Below, in pieces: positions 15,783 through 24,494 of a stretch of DNA of 26,542 bases; position 1 is the first letter of the stretch; every line of letters starts with the position of its first letter. A program made the position numbers and the translations under genes. The DNA is from JAKJGV01 sp964617565 (GTDB taxonomy: Bacteria; Verrucomicrobiota; Kiritimatiellia; CAIQIC01; JAGNIJ01). The stretch is from NCBI GenBank assembly GCA_964617565.1, contig CAZTYH010000044.1:1-26542 (forward strand), written 5' to 3'. The notes under the pieces are model-generated. The model saw only the letters and a program-made list of their open reading frames with translations. It was not told where the DNA came from and made no database searches.

Positions 15783-16424
15783 ATGGCCCGTTCTACCCAG
15801 ACCCGGAAGAAGTTGATCGAGACCGCGTCTCGTATTTTCGCGCGCGAAGGTTATCGCGACGCGACGATCGCGGAGATCTGCCGCGACGCCCGGGCCAATA
15901 TCGCGGCCGTGAACTATTATTTCGGGAGCAAGGCCGACCTTTACGAAGAGGTCTGGCGTTACGCGCTGAGCGTCAGCCAGAAAGCGTATGGAGTCGCAGG
16001 ACGCGAGGGCGCGTCCGCGGAAGAATGGCTGCGCGCGCACATCCGCGCCCGTGTGCTCGCGGTCTTTGATGACGGCCCGGGCGGCTTCTTCCCGAGGATC
16101 ATGCAAAAGGAAATGGCCGCGCCGTCAGCGATCACCATGCGTCTTCGGGATAAATACCTGCGTCCGCTTTTCACTAAAATGGAAAAAGCCGTGGGCGCGC
16201 TGCTGGGAGGCAAGGCCACGGAATTGCAGGTGCGCGCGTGTTGCAGCAGCATTCACAGCCAGTATGTTATCCTGAACCTTATGAAACATGCGCGTGAACG
16301 CATGTTCCATGGAAAGCGTCCAACGAAGGATGAGGTGGAGACCGTGGTGGCACAGATAGAAACTTTTGTTATGGCAGGATTGAAGGGCGTGCGAGCGCAG
16401 ACAGGGAAAGGAATGATCCGATGA
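15783..16424 (+). CDS. TetR/AcrR family regulator, CecR (YbiH)-like
   Basis: Transcriptional repressor of 213 residues when started at ATG 15783 (MARSTQTRKKLIETASRIFA); an in-frame ATG at 15771 adds four residues and cannot be excluded. The N-terminal TetR DNA-binding domain (about 5-52) contains the helix-turn-helix with DATIAEICRDARANIAAVNYYFGSK near 27-50. The C-terminal half (KEMAAPSAITMRLRDKYLRP, CCSSIHSQYVILNL) matches CecR-type regulators with the DUF1956-like ligand domain. Its stop overlaps the start of the outer-membrane component by four bases, so it is the first gene of the efflux operon. A promoter and palindrome directly upstream suggest autorepression relieved by an unknown ligand. 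Confidence 0.88.
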   Translation: MARSTQTRKKLIETASRIFAREGYRDATIAEICRDARANIAAVNYYFGSKADLYEEVWRYALSVSQKAYGVAGREGASAEEWLRAHIRARVLAVFDDGPGGFFPRIMQKEMAAPSAITMRLRDKYLRPLFTKMEKAVGALLGGKATELQVRACCSSIHSQYVILNLMKHARERMFHGKRPTKDEVETVVAQIETFVMAGLKGVRAQTGKGMIR

Positions 16425-17845
16425 GGCGATCGCTCACAACCTTTTTGCCGCTGGTACTCTCAATCGTGCTGCTTTCTTCCTGCCGTTCGCCCCGCCCCAC
16501 CGCAATGGATGTTTCGAAAGCCTCACTGCCGGAACAATACAGTCGCGCGGAGGCAGGAGTGCAGTCACCGGATCGCTGGTGGCTCGATTTCGGCAGCCGC
16601 GACCTGGAAAACCTGATGGCACAAGCTTTCGCGCAGAACCTGACCATCGCCGAAACCGAGGCGCGCCTGCGCCAGGCGGTTGCCGAAGCCCGTAAAGCGG
16701 GCGCGGCGTTGTTGCCGGACCTTTCCGCCACGGCGGGCGCCGGCGTCAGCCGCGTTCGCGCAAACGATGGCCTGGCGGACAACACGACCCATGAATATTC
16801 GCTCGGACTGGCCGCGAGCTATGAACTCGATCTCTGGGGCCGCGTGCGGCAGGGCCGCCGCACCTTCCTGAAACAGGCCGAAGCGTCGCGCCGCGACCTC
16901 GAAGCCGCGGCGGCCACGCTCGCCGGAAATGTTGCGGAAACCTGGCTGAGAATCCTCGAGCAGGATGCGCAGATCGAACTACTCGAACGACAGTTGGAAA
17001 CAAACACGCGGCAGCTCGACCTGCTTAAATTAAGACAACTCAAGGCCCAGGCCATCGCGCTCGATATCTATCAACAGGAACAGATCGTGGCCTCCACGGA
17101 AGCACTGATTCCGCAATCACGCGCCGAAGCCCGCGTGCTGCGCAACCAACTGGCGCTGTTGATTGGGCGCGCAGCCGGCACACCCCTCGCGCTTTCGGAA
17201 TCCGCCCTGCCGTCTTTGCCGGAGGTCCCGGAGCTGGGCCTGCCGGCAGATCTGCTGGAGAAGCGCCCGGACATCCGCGCGGCACTCGACCGGCTTGAGG
17301 CGGCGGAAGCGGCCGTGCGCGTGGCACGCGCCGATCGCCTTCCCGCCATCCGCCTTACCGGCAAGGCGGCATACAACTCCGATTCGCTGGACACGCTTTT
17401 CGACAACTGGATTCTTAACCTGGCGGCCGGGCTGACCGCGCCGCTGCTGGACGGCGGCCGCCGCTCCGCAGAACTGGACCGCACCCGTGCGATAACGGAC
17501 GAGCGTCTCGCGGCATTTCGCCGCGTCGTACTCACCGCCTTCGGCGAGGTTGAAAACGCGCTGGCCCGTGAAACCCAGCAGCGCGAACAACTCGCGGCGC
17601 TGGAACGGCAACTCGCCTTTGCGCGCGACGCGCTGCGTGAATCGGAAAAACGCTACATGAAGGGCGCAAGCGATTACCTGCCCGTGCTTACGGCGCTGGC
17701 GTCCGTGCAGCGGCTCGAACGCAGTGTGCTCTCGGGACGCCGTGAACTGCTCGTGCAACGCGTCGCGCTCTATAGGGCGCTCGGCGGACGGTGGACCTCG
17801 GAAGAGGCGGATCGCCTGGCAACGGAAATTTCCAAGAAGCAATAA
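16421..17845 (+). CDS. RND efflux outer-membrane lipoprotein (OprM/NodT/TolC family)
   Basis: Outer-membrane channel of a tripartite efflux pump, 474 residues. A lipoprotein signal peptide ends in the lipobox LLSSC with C21 as the acylated cysteine. The rest has the internal duplication of outer-membrane efflux proteins: RWWLDFGSRDLENLMAQAF (52-70) with long coiled helices, then a second repeat with LLEKRPDIRAALDRLEAAEA (about 279-298) and the ending LYRALGGRW. The RPDIRAAL and GLTAPLLDGGRR motifs are typical of NodT/OprM proteins. The ATG overlaps the TetR stop by four bases and the next gene starts 9 bases after the stop, so the unit is co-translated. It should form a trimer spanning the outer membrane and periplasm. 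Confidence 0.94.
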   Translation: MRRSLTTFLPLVLSIVLLSSCRSPRPTAMDVSKASLPEQYSRAEAGVQSPDRWWLDFGSRDLENLMAQAFAQNLTIAETEARLRQAVAEARKAGAALLPDLSATAGAGVSRVRANDGLADNTTHEYSLGLAASYELDLWGRVRQGRRTFLKQAEASRRDLEAAAATLAGNVAETWLRILEQDAQIELLERQLETNTRQLDLLKLRQLKAQAIALDIYQQEQIVASTEALIPQSRAEARVLRNQLALLIGRAAGTPLALSESALPSLPEVPELGLPADLLEKRPDIRAALDRLEAAEAAVRVARADRLPAIRLTGKAAYNSDSLDTLFDNWILNLAAGLTAPLLDGGRRSAELDRTRAITDERLAAFRRVVLTAFGEVENALARETQQREQLAALERQLAFARDALRESEKRYMKGASDYLPVLTALASVQRLERSVLSGRRELLVQRVALYRALGGRWTSEEADRLATEISKKQ

Positions 17846-17854
17846 AGGGTGAAC

Positions 17855-19111
17855 ATGAACAATTCGGATCAGCACGACGAATCAATCGCGGCGAAGAAAC
17901 CCCACAAGGTGCTTTTCTTCTTCTTGCCGTCCGTCATTATCCTGCTCGCCGTTTTCGTCGCCGTCGTCATGGTCAAAACCAAGCCGACCGCGCGCAGGCA
18001 GCCACCCGGAGAACGCATCACGCAGGTCACGTTAATGACGATGAAGTCCGTGGCGGAACCCCTGGTTCTGCGGGCGGCAGGAACGGTCACGCCCGCCCAG
18101 CATATCGCGCTCACGCCACGCGTCGGCGGCGAAGTAGTCTGGATCAATCCGCGTTTCATATCCGGCGGCCGGGTTGAAGCCGGGGATGAACTGCTGCGGA
18201 TTGATGACAGCGATTACCGCTTCGTTGCGGAAACACGCAAGGCGGAACTCGCGCAGGCGGAACTCGCCCATAAACTGGAACTCGGACAACAGGACATCGC
18301 CCGCCATGAATGGAGCCTGATCGAAAACCGCGACGCGGCCACACCGCTCGATGAGGCCCTGGCGCTGAGAGGACCGCACCTGAAGAGCGCGGAGGCAAAA
18401 CTGGAATCCGCCAAGGCCGCCCTCGAACGCGCAGAACTGGATCTCGCGAGAACGCATATCAAGGCTCCGTTCAATGGCGTGGTGATTTCGCGCGATGTGG
18501 ATATCGGCGAGCAAGTCTCAACGCAAACGCAACTCGGGAGGCTCGCGGGCACTGATGAGTATTGGATCGAGGCAACCATCCCCGTGGATCACTTGAAGTG
18601 GATCACGCGCCCGGATGTCGAGGGCAATGACGGAGCGAAAGTAAAGGTCCGCCCTGCGGGTGGTATCCGTTCAGAATCGGTGTGGGAAGGTCGAGTCCTC
18701 GAGGTCAGGCCGGACCTTGAATCGAAAGGGCGGCTCGCGCAGCTCTTACTCTCGGTACGTGACCCGCTCGACGTCACGACCCGCCCGCAAAACGACATCC
18801 CGTTACTCCTCGGCTCCTATGTGCGCGTGGAAATCGAAGGCCCTGCCGTGGAGGACGTATTCCGGCTGCCCAGCCCGGCGATTCATGACGGAGCCACTGT
18901 CTGGCTCATGGTTGATGAGCGGCTGCAAATCCGGCCGGTCGGTATCCTCTGGAGAAATACGGATACCGTGCTGATCAACGACGGCTTGGCGGACGGCGAC
19001 CTTGTTGTTGTGTCGGATATCGCCGCGCCGGTTCCCGGTATGAGGCTGGAAGAAGAACACCCGCTCACCGTATCCGGCATCGAAAAACCCGATGAGGCGC
19101 ACAAACAATGA
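17855..19111 (+). CDS. RND efflux membrane fusion protein (periplasmic adaptor)
   Basis: Adaptor linking the inner-membrane pump to the outer-membrane channel. ATG 17855 is chosen because AAAGGG lies 5 bases upstream; a GTG two codons earlier overlaps that ribosome site. This gives 418 residues. A single N-terminal membrane anchor (about 19-41) follows a polar cytoplasmic start. The lipoyl-like half motifs are at about 91-116 (GGEVVWINPRFISGGRVEAG) and 202-223 (IKAPFNGVVISRDVDIGEQV), flanking an alpha-hairpin coiled coil (about 122-198). The C-terminal beta-barrel and membrane-proximal parts follow, with LRID and GSYVRVEIEG motifs. It has an uncleaved anchor rather than the lipid modification seen in AcrA. 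The stop overlaps the pump start by four bases. Confidence 0.93.
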   Translation: MNNSDQHDESIAAKKPHKVLFFFLPSVIILLAVFVAVVMVKTKPTARRQPPGERITQVTLMTMKSVAEPLVLRAAGTVTPAQHIALTPRVGGEVVWINPRFISGGRVEAGDELLRIDDSDYRFVAETRKAELAQAELAHKLELGQQDIARHEWSLIENRDAATPLDEALALRGPHLKSAEAKLESAKAALERAELDLARTHIKAPFNGVVISRDVDIGEQVSTQTQLGRLAGTDEYWIEATIPVDHLKWITRPDVEGNDGAKVKVRPAGGIRSESVWEGRVLEVRPDLESKGRLAQLLLSVRDPLDVTTRPQNDIPLLLGSYVRVEIEGPAVEDVFRLPSPAIHDGATVWLMVDERLQIRPVGILWRNTDTVLINDGLADGDLVVVSDIAAPVPGMRLEEEHPLTVSGIEKPDEAHKQ

Positions 19112-22100
19112 CCGATCTTTCCGACAGGACCGAAAAACGCGGATCCATTGCCTGGATGGCCGGCAATCCGGTTGCGGCCAACCTGCTGATGCTGATCCTG
19201 CTGGTGGGCGGCTTCATCGCTTTTCTCAACATCAAACAGGAAGTCTTTCCGGACTTTGAATTGGACGTGGTCAATGTGTCGGTCGCGTACCCCGGCGCCA
19301 GCCCCGAAGAAGTGGAACAGGGCATCATCCTGGCTGTCGAAGAAGCGATCCGCGGCGTGGACGGCGTGGAAGAAGTGACTTCGCGCGCGGGCGAAGGCTT
19401 TGGAAGCATCAGCGCGGAACTCATGCTCGGGGCCGATCGCTCCAAGGTGTACCAGGACATCCAGCAGGAAGTGGATCGCATCACGACGTTCCCCGGCGAG
19501 GCGGAGCGGGCACAGGTCAGCCTCGCCGCGCGCAAGCGCGAAGTCGTCAACCTCCTGCTCAGCGGAAATCTCCCCGAAAAAACGCTGCGCGAACTGGGCG
19601 AGCAGGTCCGGGCCCGCTTGTTGCAGGATCCGGAGATCACACTGGTCGAACTCAGCGGCGTCAGGGCCCTTGAAATCGCCGTGGCCATTTCGAGGGACAA
19701 GCTTCGCGAATACAACCTGACCCTCGCCGACGTGTCCCGCGCGCTCCGGCAATCGGCCCTCGAACTGCCGGGCGGCGGAGTCAAGACCGAAGGCGGCGAA
19801 ATCCTGATCCGCATGAAAGACCGGCGCGACTTCGGCCGCGAATTCGCCGCAATACCCATCGTTAACCCACCCGACGGCACTCCGGTTCTGCTCGGCGACA
19901 TTGCAGAGATTCGCGACGAATTCGTGGAGACGGACCGCTTCGCCACCTTCAACGGTGAGTTGGCCATCCAGATCGAAGTGTACCGGATCGGCCGCCAAAC
20001 ACCGATCAGTGTCGCGAAGGCCGCCTTGAAGGCCGTAGAGGAAATACAGCAGGAACTTCCGCCCGGGGTTACACTCTCAGTCCGCAACGATTGGTCGGAT
20101 ATCTACCGCCAGCGCGCGCGGCTGCTGCTGAAAAACGGGGCCATCGGGTTGACGCTGGTAATCGTATTGCTGGGCGCGTTCCTCGAGGCGCGGCTGGCCT
20201 TCTGGGTGATGATGGGAATCCCCATTTCATTTCTTGGGGGGATGCTGTTCCTGCCTGCATTCGATGTATCCATCAATATGATTTCCATGTTCGCGTTCCT
20301 TATAGCGCTGGGCATCGTCGTGGACGATGCCATCGTTGTCGGCGAAAACACCTACGAATACCACGAGCGCGGCATGCCGTTTCTCAAGGCCGCGTCGCTG
20401 GGCGCGCAGAACGTCTCCATGCCCGTGGTCTTCAGCGTATTGACCAATATCGTCACGTTCCTTCCCTTGTTCCTCATCCCCGGCACCATCGGAAAGATCT
20501 GGCGCGTGATTCCCGCGGTCGTGGTGACCGTTTTCGCGATATCTTTGATCGAATGTCTTTATGTGCTTCCCTCGCATCTCGGGCACGTGCATGGGCCGTT
20601 GCGAGACGGCCTGCGTGCGCGGCTGCATGCGCGACAACAGAAGTTCAGTCGCTGGTTCAGCGGCATGGTACGGCGGCGTTATGGCCCGCTGCTGGAACAC
20701 GTGTTGCAACACCGCTATCTCACGCTGGCCGGCGCTATCGCACTTCTGACCCTTACCATTGGCTACGTGCAGAGCGGTCGAATGGGCATCGAGGCCATGC
20801 CGCGCGTGGAGTCCGATTTTGCGGTGGTCACCGCTGTGCTGCCCTATGGCGTGCCCGTGGAAAGAACCATGGCCGTGCGCGACCGGCTGGAAGCTGCCGC
20901 CCGCGCCGTCGTGGAGAAGACCGGCAGCGACAAGGAGGTTATAACCGGCATCTATTCCGAAATCGGCAGGGACTATAAAGGCGTCGGCGGAAGCCACGTG
21001 GTCGAAGTACGCGCATACCTGCCGCATCCGGATAGAAGACCCGTCGGCACACGCCGGTTTGCCGAGCTCTGGCGGCAGGAAACCGGCCGGATCCAGGGAT
21101 TGGACGCGCTGGTTTTCGAATCCGACCGCGGCGGCCCCGGCTCCGGCGCGTCCCTGACCGTTGAGATTACTCATCCTGACAACAACGTGCTCGGGCGGGC
21201 CAGCGCGGACCTTGCAGCAGCGCTCGAAACGTTCCCGATTGTGTCCGACATTGATCCGGGATTCGCCGCGGGCAAGGAGCAGTTGAACCTGAGCATGCGC
21301 CCTGAAGGGCTTGCGCTCGGATTGACAGCGGAGAGCGTCGCGGCCCAGGTTCGCAGCGCTTTTTTCGGCGCCGAAGCCCTGCGCCAGCAGCGCGGCCGCA
21401 ACGAAGTGAAAGTCATGGTCCGGCTTCCGGAATCGGAACGCGTGTCGGAACATGACATCGAAGCCCTGCTCATCCGTACACCGGCGGGTACCGATGTCCC
21501 GCTGCGCGAGGTCGCAGATGTGGTGCGAGGCCGCGCGTATACCGTGATCAACCGCCGCAACAGCGCGCGCACGGTAAACGTGACGGCCAATGTGAATCCG
21601 CCCCGCGAAACGCCACGCATCCAGGAAGCCCTCGTCGCGAGCGCGCTGCCCGAGCTCCGCCAGAAATATCCCGGCTTGAACTACGACTTCACCGGCCGCC
21701 AGAAAGATTTTACCGACAGCTTCGCCAGCCTGAAGACCGGATTCATCCTCGCGCTGCTGGCCATCTACGGGCTGCTGGCCATCCCCTTCCGGAGTTATAC
21801 CCAGCCGCTGATCATCATGGTCAGCATCCCGTTCGGCATCGTCGGCGCGGTGATCGGTCACCTCATCATGGGCTACAGCCTGAGCATCATGAGCCTCATG
21901 GGCATTGTGGCGCTGTCGGGAGTCGTCGTGAACGATGCGCTGGTGCTGATTGACTACGCGAACCGCCAGCGGGCGGAAGGGCTGAGCATTCATGACGCGA
22001 TCACCGCTGCCGGTGTGCGACGTTTCCGGCCGATCATGCTCACCACGCTGACCACGTTCGGCGGACTGGCCCCGATGATCTTCGAAACCTCACGCCAGGC

Positions 22101-22248
22101 CCGGTTCATGATCCCCATGGCCCTCTCGCTCGGTTACGGCATCCTGTTCTCCACCGCCATCACCCTTGTGCTGGTCCCCTCGCTCTACCTTATCGTGGAG
22201 GACGTGCGCCATATGTCCTTCCACCGCAAACCACAGCCGAAGAGCTAG
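19108..22248 (+). CDS. RND efflux transporter permease (AcrB/HAE-like)
   Basis: Inner-membrane ion-driven pump of 1046 residues, full length for the family, with twelve membrane helices: the first at about 22-42, then a large periplasmic loop, helices near 345-560, a second loop, and helices near 870-1040. LGIVVDDAIVVGENTYEY carries the paired aspartates D406 and D407, equivalent to the proton-relay pair of AcrB. The second half shows GVVVNDALVLIDYANRQR and RRFRPIMLTTLTTFGGLAPM, typical RND signatures. The N-terminus (to residue 12) is polar. It is last in the TetR-channel-adaptor-pump operon. Substrates cannot be told from sequence; drugs, bile-like compounds or organic molecules are possible. 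Heavy-metal RND pumps are less likely because their characteristic charged motif in the fourth helix is absent. Confidence 0.95.
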   Translation: MTDLSDRTEKRGSIAWMAGNPVAANLLMLILLVGGFIAFLNIKQEVFPDFELDVVNVSVAYPGASPEEVEQGIILAVEEAIRGVDGVEEVTSRAGEGFGSISAELMLGADRSKVYQDIQQEVDRITTFPGEAERAQVSLAARKREVVNLLLSGNLPEKTLRELGEQVRARLLQDPEITLVELSGVRALEIAVAISRDKLREYNLTLADVSRALRQSALELPGGGVKTEGGEILIRMKDRRDFGREFAAIPIVNPPDGTPVLLGDIAEIRDEFVETDRFATFNGELAIQIEVYRIGRQTPISVAKAALKAVEEIQQELPPGVTLSVRNDWSDIYRQRARLLLKNGAIGLTLVIVLLGAFLEARLAFWVMMGIPISFLGGMLFLPAFDVSINMISMFAFLIALGIVVDDAIVVGENTYEYHERGMPFLKAASLGAQNVSMPVVFSVLTNIVTFLPLFLIPGTIGKIWRVIPAVVVTVFAISLIECLYVLPSHLGHVHGPLRDGLRARLHARQQKFSRWFSGMVRRRYGPLLEHVLQHRYLTLAGAIALLTLTIGYVQSGRMGIEAMPRVESDFAVVTAVLPYGVPVERTMAVRDRLEAAARAVVEKTGSDKEVITGIYSEIGRDYKGVGGSHVVEVRAYLPHPDRRPVGTRRFAELWRQETGRIQGLDALVFESDRGGPGSGASLTVEITHPDNNVLGRASADLAAALETFPIVSDIDPGFAAGKEQLNLSMRPEGLALGLTAESVAAQVRSAFFGAEALRQQRGRNEVKVMVRLPESERVSEHDIEALLIRTPAGTDVPLREVADVVRGRAYTVINRRNSARTVNVTANVNPPRETPRIQEALVASALPELRQKYPGLNYDFTGRQKDFTDSFASLKTGFILALLAIYGLLAIPFRSYTQPLIIMVSIPFGIVGAVIGHLIMGYSLSIMSLMGIVALSGVVVNDALVLIDYANRQRAEGLSIHDAITAAGVRRFRPIMLTTLTTFGGLAPMIFETSRQARFMIPMALSLGYGILFSTAITLVLVPSLYLIVEDVRHMSFHRKPQPKS

Positions 22249-22250
22249 CG

Positions 22251-22470
22251 CGGATTTCTCGCAAACTTTTCTGCAAGGGACATAAAATCCTAATTCCCAA
22301 GTCCTAAACTCTAAACAAACGCAAAAAACAAAATGACCGAAAATCGAAACGCCGCGCGGGAACTGGTCAGCGATGTTAATTGCGATTTCAAGCGTCTGTA
22401 TATTGCGAATTGTTTAGGATTTAGGGATTAGCATTTAGATATTGCCGAATTTCTTTTGAGAAATGCGGGT
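22251..22470. repeat. Convergent intergenic region built from nested inverted repeats
   Basis: The whole gap between the pump and the dehydrogenase gene folds back on itself. Outer arms: ATTTCTC (22254-22260) with GAGAAAT (22458-22464), with similarity on either side. Inner arms: a 20-base stretch at 22290-22309 (CTAATTCCCAAGTCCTAAAC) matches the reverse complement of 22412-22431 at 17 of 20 positions. About 100 bases separate the inner arms and show no coding potential. The region could limit read-through between the convergent genes, but there is no standard intrinsic terminator. Confidence 0.6.
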
Positions 22471-23447
22471 TAGCCGCGCGCACGGATATCGAGTCCGTTG
22501 ACGATATTGACCGGATGTCCATCCAGAAACGCGCGCAGGTTTTCCACGGCGATCGCCATCAAACGCTCGCGCGCGGCGCGGGACGCCCAGGACTGATGCG
22601 GCGTGATCCAGCAGTTGCGCGCCGTAAGCAGCGGGTTCTTTTTGTCGGGCGGCTCCTGCGTGAGCACGTCAAGCAACGCGCCCGCGATCTGCTTCTTCTT
22701 GAGCGCCTCCGCCAGAGCCTTCTCGTCAATCAAGCCCCCGCGCGCCGTGTTCACCAACAGGGCGGTCGGCTTCATCATCGCCAGCCGGGAAGCATTGATA
22801 ATATGTTCCGTCTGGGCGGTGAGCGGGCAATGCAGGCTGAGGAAATCGCTGCGCTTGAAAAGCTCCTCCATCGAAACCAGCTTCATTCCTTCCGGCATCG
22901 GTTTCGGCGGATCCTCGGTGTGAACAATCACCTCCATGCCGAACGCCTGCGCCATCCGCGCCACTTTTGATCCGATGCGCCCGAGGCCGAGAATGCCCAT
23001 CGTCAGGCCGTCGAGTTCGCGGATCGGATGCGTCCAGTAGGTGAAGTCCGGGCAGCGCTGCCACCGCCCTTTGTAAACGGAATGCGCGTGGGCGGATACA
23101 TGATTGGTCTGCTCCAGGATCATCGCGAAGACATGCTGGGAAACAGATGCCGTGGCGTAGTTGGGGATGTTGGTCACGATAACCCCGCGCTTCGCGGCAT
23201 CCTGAATGTTCACCACGTCATATCCCGTAGCCAGCACGCCGATGTATTTCAGCGCCTGCAGTTTCCGGATGATCTCGCGGTTCAACCGTGTTTTGTTGGT
23301 CAGGACCGCCTCTGCGTCGGTCGCGCGCTCAACCACCTTCTCCGGCGGCGTCCGGTCATAGACCACCAGCTCGCCGAGCTTCTTGAATCCATCCCAGGAC
23401 AAATCCCCGGGATTCAATGTATATCCATCAAGAACAACAATTTTCAT
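22470..23447 (-). CDS. D-2-hydroxyacid dehydrogenase (hydroxypyruvate/glyoxylate reductase-like)
   Basis: NAD(P)-dependent oxidoreductase of 325 residues that probably reduces a 2-keto acid such as hydroxypyruvate or glyoxylate. The start is ATG 23447 (MKIVVLDGYTLNPGDLSW). The Rossmann motif GLGRIG is at 154-159 and the catalytic set is R236 (NTARGGLI), E265 (TQEPP) and H284 (TPHQSWAS). Substrate-domain motifs include LATGYDVVNIQDAAKRG (72-88) and VTNIPNYATASVSQHVFAMI (91-110). The residue after the second beta strand (HTEDP, 176-180) is not the plain aspartate that dictates NAD, so coenzyme preference is uncertain. The HQSWAS form of the histidine motif is common in glycerate dehydrogenase relatives. 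The gene stands alone, convergent with the pump operon and divergent from dapF. Confidence 0.88.
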   Translation of the reverse strand: MKIVVLDGYTLNPGDLSWDGFKKLGELVVYDRTPPEKVVERATDAEAVLTNKTRLNREIIRKLQALKYIGVLATGYDVVNIQDAAKRGVIVTNIPNYATASVSQHVFAMILEQTNHVSAHAHSVYKGRWQRCPDFTYWTHPIRELDGLTMGILGLGRIGSKVARMAQAFGMEVIVHTEDPPKPMPEGMKLVSMEELFKRSDFLSLHCPLTAQTEHIINASRLAMMKPTALLVNTARGGLIDEKALAEALKKKQIAGALLDVLTQEPPDKKNPLLTARNCWITPHQSWASRAARERLMAIAVENLRAFLDGHPVNIVNGLDIRARG

Positions 23448-23499
23448 GTCCGTTAACACACCCAATCTACGGTGGGAACGCGCCGCCGTCCAATCAAAT

Positions 23500-23609
23500 G
23501 CGAAAAAGGGAACCGCGAATTATCGCGAATACGAAAGCAATGAATTATCTCTCAGGATGGGCGGTTGCATCTGCCTTTTTCGCGTTAATTCGCGTTAATT
23601 CGCGGTTCC
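23500..23609. repeat. Inverted-repeat element with crossing arms in the divergent region
   Basis: Two perfect inverted pairs lie between the dehydrogenase and dapF: GCGAAAAAGG (23500-23509) with CCTTTTTCGC (23574-23583), and GGAACCGCGAATT (23509-23521) with AATTCGCGGTTCC (23597-23609). The right part contains a tandem CGCGTTAATT repeat (23581-23590, 23591-23600). The pairs cross rather than nest, so they are alternatives or pseudoknot-like. No coding potential; it lies upstream of both divergent genes and could affect either promoter. Confidence 0.65.
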
Positions 23610-23675
23610 AACACTTCTTCTGATTGCAGTCTTTCGCCCGGGGCTTCATATTGTGACAGACTACTGGAGCACCAT

Positions 23676-24485
23676 ATGCAAACGGCTTTCTGGAAAATGC
23701 ACGGCGCAGCGAACGATTTCATCCTCGTGGATGATCGCGCGCAAACCTTTCCCGCCGACAACCGGCAATGGCTGGCGTCCATCATGGCGCGCCGCACCGG
23801 GATCGGCGCGGAAGGCACCATTCTCATTCAGCCGTCCAAACAGGCCGCCTTCCGCATGCGCTTTTTCAACCCCGATGGCGGCGAGGTCGAGATGTGCGGA
23901 AACGGCGCGCGCTGCGTCGCGCGACTCGCCCATGAACTCGGTATCGCTCCCGCGCACATGCAGTTCGATACCGTCGCCGGCCGCGTCGGCGCGGAGATCA
24001 TCGGCCACCAGGTCCGCTTGAACATGACCGACCCGAAAGACTGGCGGATGAACCGGGATCTTCAGGTGGCCGGACAAACAATCCGTTATCATTTCGTCAA
24101 CAGCGGCGTGCCGCATGTCGTCGTGCCGGTGGACGATCTTGACGGCGTGGAAGTTCAAACCCTTGGCGCTGCGATCCGCTATCACAACGATTTCGCACCA
24201 GCAGGAACCAATGCCAACTTCATTCATGTAACCGGCGCCGATTCGCTTCGCGTCCGTACCTACGAGCGCGGCGTCGAAGCCGAGACCCTCGCTTGCGGAA
24301 CCGGCATCGTCGCCTGCGGCCTGATCGCCGCGCGGCTCGGACTCGTTCGCCCGCCCGCGAGAATCACCGCTGCCAGCGGTGACGTGCTCGAAGTGAATTG
24401 CGAGCTCGCCGGCGAAGGCGCCCGCAACGTTACGCTCACCGGCCCCGCCGAGCATGTGTTCCAGGGGACGCTGACTTATCCGTAG
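23676..24485 (+). CDS. dapF: Diaminopimelate epimerase
   Basis: Cofactor-independent epimerase that converts LL-diaminopimelate to meso-diaminopimelate for lysine and peptidoglycan. The 269 residues match the family. The catalytic cysteines are C74 in MCGNGARC and C207 in LACGTG; other signatures are WKMHGAANDFILVDD (6-20), RFFNPDGGEVEMCGNG (62-77), NSGVPHVVV (142-150), AGTNANFIHV (176-185) and RTYERGVEAETLACGTG (194-210). The ATG follows GGAG by 7 bases. The next gene begins 9 bases after the stop, so the two are probably co-transcribed. Nothing is unusual. Its substrate is the product of DapL, encoded at the far left of the window. Confidence 0.96.
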   Translation: MQTAFWKMHGAANDFILVDDRAQTFPADNRQWLASIMARRTGIGAEGTILIQPSKQAAFRMRFFNPDGGEVEMCGNGARCVARLAHELGIAPAHMQFDTVAGRVGAEIIGHQVRLNMTDPKDWRMNRDLQVAGQTIRYHFVNSGVPHVVVPVDDLDGVEVQTLGAAIRYHNDFAPAGTNANFIHVTGADSLRVRTYERGVEAETLACGTGIVACGLIAARLGLVRPPARITAASGDVLEVNCELAGEGARNVTLTGPAEHVFQGTLTYP

Positions 24486-24494
24486 GACCAAGGC

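Noticed and set aside
18883..21993. Long open frames on the minus strand (371 and 588 codons) opposite the adaptor and pump genes
   Set aside because: They are antisense shadows of strongly recognisable RND genes in GC-rich DNA and show no domain or motif.
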